Source of the DNA: Verrucomicrobiota bacterium
GTDB lineage: Bacteria > Chlamydiota > Chlamydiia > Chlamydiales > FEN-1388
Direction of reading: 5' to 3'
Assembly (NCBI GenBank): GCA_018239705.1
Contig: JAFEGS010000645.1
Span: 1 to 5,847 of the forward strand
DNA: 5,847 nt
In this document: positions 4,575 through 5,847 of the stretch, piece after piece
Layout: each line of letters starts with the position of its first letter
Numbering within the stretch: position 1 is the first letter of the stretch
Notes under the pieces: model-generated
What the model saw: only the letters and a program-made list of their open reading frames with translations
Told to the model about the DNA's origin: nothing
Databases searched by the model: none
Made by a program: the position numbers and the translations under genes

Positions 4575-5582
4575 ATGTCAAGAGCCATTCAGATAGTCGA
4601 TTACCAAGATAAACCATTTTTGGATGTGGTTGGGGATGCTTGCAAGAATGCATCGGCCTTTTTTCTCGGTATGCGTAAAATAACGGTTGTGGGAGCTGAC
4701 GTCATCCGCGATGAACAGACTTCAAAGGGTATCCATTTTGTCAAGCATAACTCCCTACTCACAACGTTTACAAAGATATTCATGGCTATAGGAGAGTTCT
4801 TTTCCTCTCTAGCACAGAAAGATGATCGGGTAAAAGAGATCTATAACACGGCAAACACACACACCGAACGCTCGTTTATTCCAGAAATCGTTCAAGATGA
4901 TACCTTCTCCCTCTCAGAGTCGCACCAAGAACTTGCCAGGCTCTTTAATGCAGCAATTTCCAATTTCAAGGAGAAAAAAGACTGGAGCAATCCGGAGTAT
5001 ATCCAACAAGTGGATGTAGCCATGGAACACGCGTTCAAAGAAACGATGTTTATGCTAAGCGAAGCCGTACGTCGTGCTGAGAATGATCCCAAGCGTGCAA
5101 CAGAGCTGCTTATCAAACAGAGAGGTGATACTGAAGATAATCTTTATGCCTACAAGTTTTTCCGAGGAAGCATCGTACGGCTCTATCATGAGGCTCGTGC
5201 AAACCACGTCACGTTTGAAACAGAGTCTTTTAAAAAAATGATTGAGTACCTAAAAGTCAATAGCCCCACAATGGTCGACTTTGCCAAGCAGAATGAATGG
5301 TGGTTTCGAACTGATCACGACTCTTACGTATATGGAAATGATCTGCCGCTTGAGCCTGAAGATCAAGAGCCCTATTTTAACCCCCAAAAGCCGCAATACA
5401 GGTGGCGGATGCTCTACAATCATGTCCGTGAAAAGATCAATGAATATGGCCTGAAGGAACATTTGAAGCGTTCAGACACCCGTTTTCTCAACTGGTCAAA
5501 GCGAGATCTAGCAGCTGTGACGAAGGAAGCTGGCAGGGATCAGGTATTCTTTAACTCTACCCCAGACACGACACCAACATAG
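4575..5582 (+). CDS. Uncharacterised 335-residue protein
   Basis: I do not recognise this protein. It starts at ATG 4575 with AGAGG (4564-4568) 6 nt upstream, and codon use resembles its neighbours. It has no signal peptide or membrane helix; the only hydrophobic patch is LLTTFTKIFMAIGEFFSSLA (61-80), which looks amphipathic. Residues about 115-230 are rich in charged and helix-forming residues (for example QELARLFNAAISNFKEKK and ETMFMLSEAVRRAENDPKRA) and are probably an alpha-helical domain. The region after about 235 is rich in aromatics, with NEWWFRTDHDSYVYGND, YFNPQKPQYRWRMLYNH and RFLNWSKRD. The tail ends in a Thr/Pro-rich stretch (STPDTTPT). It has a strong promoter of its own and lies between an anchored methyltransferase and glyS. 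Lineage restriction or an effector-like role is possible but not shown by the sequence. Confidence 0.85.
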   Translation: MSRAIQIVDYQDKPFLDVVGDACKNASAFFLGMRKITVVGADVIRDEQTSKGIHFVKHNSLLTTFTKIFMAIGEFFSSLAQKDDRVKEIYNTANTHTERSFIPEIVQDDTFSLSESHQELARLFNAAISNFKEKKDWSNPEYIQQVDVAMEHAFKETMFMLSEAVRRAENDPKRATELLIKQRGDTEDNLYAYKFFRGSIVRLYHEARANHVTFETESFKKMIEYLKVNSPTMVDFAKQNEWWFRTDHDSYVYGNDLPLEPEDQEPYFNPQKPQYRWRMLYNHVREKINEYGLKEHLKRSDTRFLNWSKRDLAAVTKEAGRDQVFFNSTPDTTPT

Positions 5583-5597
5583 TTGATGAAAAGCCCC

Positions 5598-5627
5598 TTG
5601 ACTTTTGCTCGCAAGTGGTGGGATACT
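5598..5627 (+). promoter_or_regulatory. Candidate sigma70 promoter for glyS
   Basis: TTGACT (5598-5603, 5 of 6 to the -35) is followed after 18 bp by GATACT (5622-5627, 4 of 6 to the -10). Transcription would start near 5634, about 25 nt before the ATG. There is no T-box leader in the 76-bp gap, which is far too short for one. Confidence 0.55.
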
Positions 5628-5658
5628 GCTGGATCTAAACTTAAGGGGATGTCTATTA

Positions 5659-5847
5659 ATGGCAAAAATTACCAAACTTGAAGAGATCGTATCACTCTGT
5701 AAGCGACGAGGCTTTATCTACCAATCCAGCGAAATCTATGGCGGTCTTGCAAGCTGCTACGATTACGGTCCGCTCGGGTCAGAGCTCAAGCGCAATGTGC
5801 GTCAGGCCTGGTGGAAAGCTGTTGTGCAAATGCGAGACGATGTTGTA
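5659..5847 (+). CDS. glyS: Glycyl-tRNA synthetase, single-chain alpha2 type, N-terminal 63 residues only
   Basis: The gene runs off the right edge. The first 63 residues start MAKITKLEEIVSLCKRRGF and continue with IYQSSEIYGGLASCYDYGPLG (20-40) and ELKRNV, the hallmark N-terminus of the homodimeric class II GlyRS found in Bacillus, Thermus, archaea and eukaryotes. This differs from the alpha/beta (GlyQ plus GlyS) enzyme of Escherichia coli. The enzyme charges tRNA-Gly with glycine in the cytosol. AAGGGG (5643-5648) precedes the ATG by 10 nt, a slightly long spacing. An earlier ATG at 5649 is in another frame. Frame and family are clear; the catalytic motifs lie outside the window. Confidence 0.95.
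   Translation, partial: MAKITKLEEIVSLCKRRGFIYQSSEIYGGLASCYDYGPLGSELKRNVRQAWWKAVVQMRDDVV

Noticed and set aside
5602..5616. Small hairpin (TTGC-TC-GCAA) as a terminator after the 335-residue protein gene
   Set aside because: The stem is only 4 to 5 bp with no following T-run, and it lies in the spacer of the proposed glyS promoter.
5583..5658. T-box riboswitch upstream of glyS
   Set aside because: The gap is only 76 bp and the predicted leader about 25 nt. No T-box core sequence or terminator/antiterminator pair is present.

Overview
The window looks like a bacterial chromosome segment with an ordinary housekeeping gene at its right edge (the start of a glycyl-tRNA synthetase) and a set of less conserved genes to its left. 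Shine-Dalgarno sites and sigma70-type promoter elements confirm a bacterium. The gene mix (thimet-oligopeptidase-like M3 peptidase, Tam/BioC-like methyltransferase, tandem GNAT protein, an orphan protein beside a single-chain alpha2-type GlyRS) fits a chlamydia-related or other intracellular Gram-negative bacterium. That is an inference from general resemblance and is tentative.

Layout. (1) 2-1120, plus strand: the 3' part of a GNAT acetyltransferase gene, made of two gapless 172-codon copies. The first copy has lost the acetyl-CoA P-loop signature and the second keeps it. (2) 1109-3190, minus strand: a 693-residue M3A-family zinc oligopeptidase with an N-terminal hydrophobic export segment. 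It converges on the GNAT gene and overlaps it by 12 bp. (3) 3191-3551: a divergent intergenic region holding a striking array of degenerate 9-bp units (AAAA[C/G]GAC type). The array flips orientation halfway and contains a perfect 50-bp inverted repeat. Near-identical 11-12 bp direct repeats flank it, and a candidate promoter lies on each side. (4) 3552-4523, plus: a class I SAM-dependent methyltransferase with one N-terminal membrane segment. (5) 4575-5582, plus: an unrecognised 335-residue soluble protein with its own well-formed promoter. (6) 5659-5847, plus: the first 63 codons of glyS, again behind its own promoter.

How the genes relate. No pathway links them. Each downstream gene appears to have its own promoter, so this is a run of single transcription units, not an operon. 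The array at 3253-3479 is the most unusual item. If the promoters are placed correctly, it lies between two divergent promoters and is not part of either mRNA, so any role would be at DNA level (curvature, cruciform, protein binding) or as a mobile or repeat element. I do not recognise it as a known repeat family.
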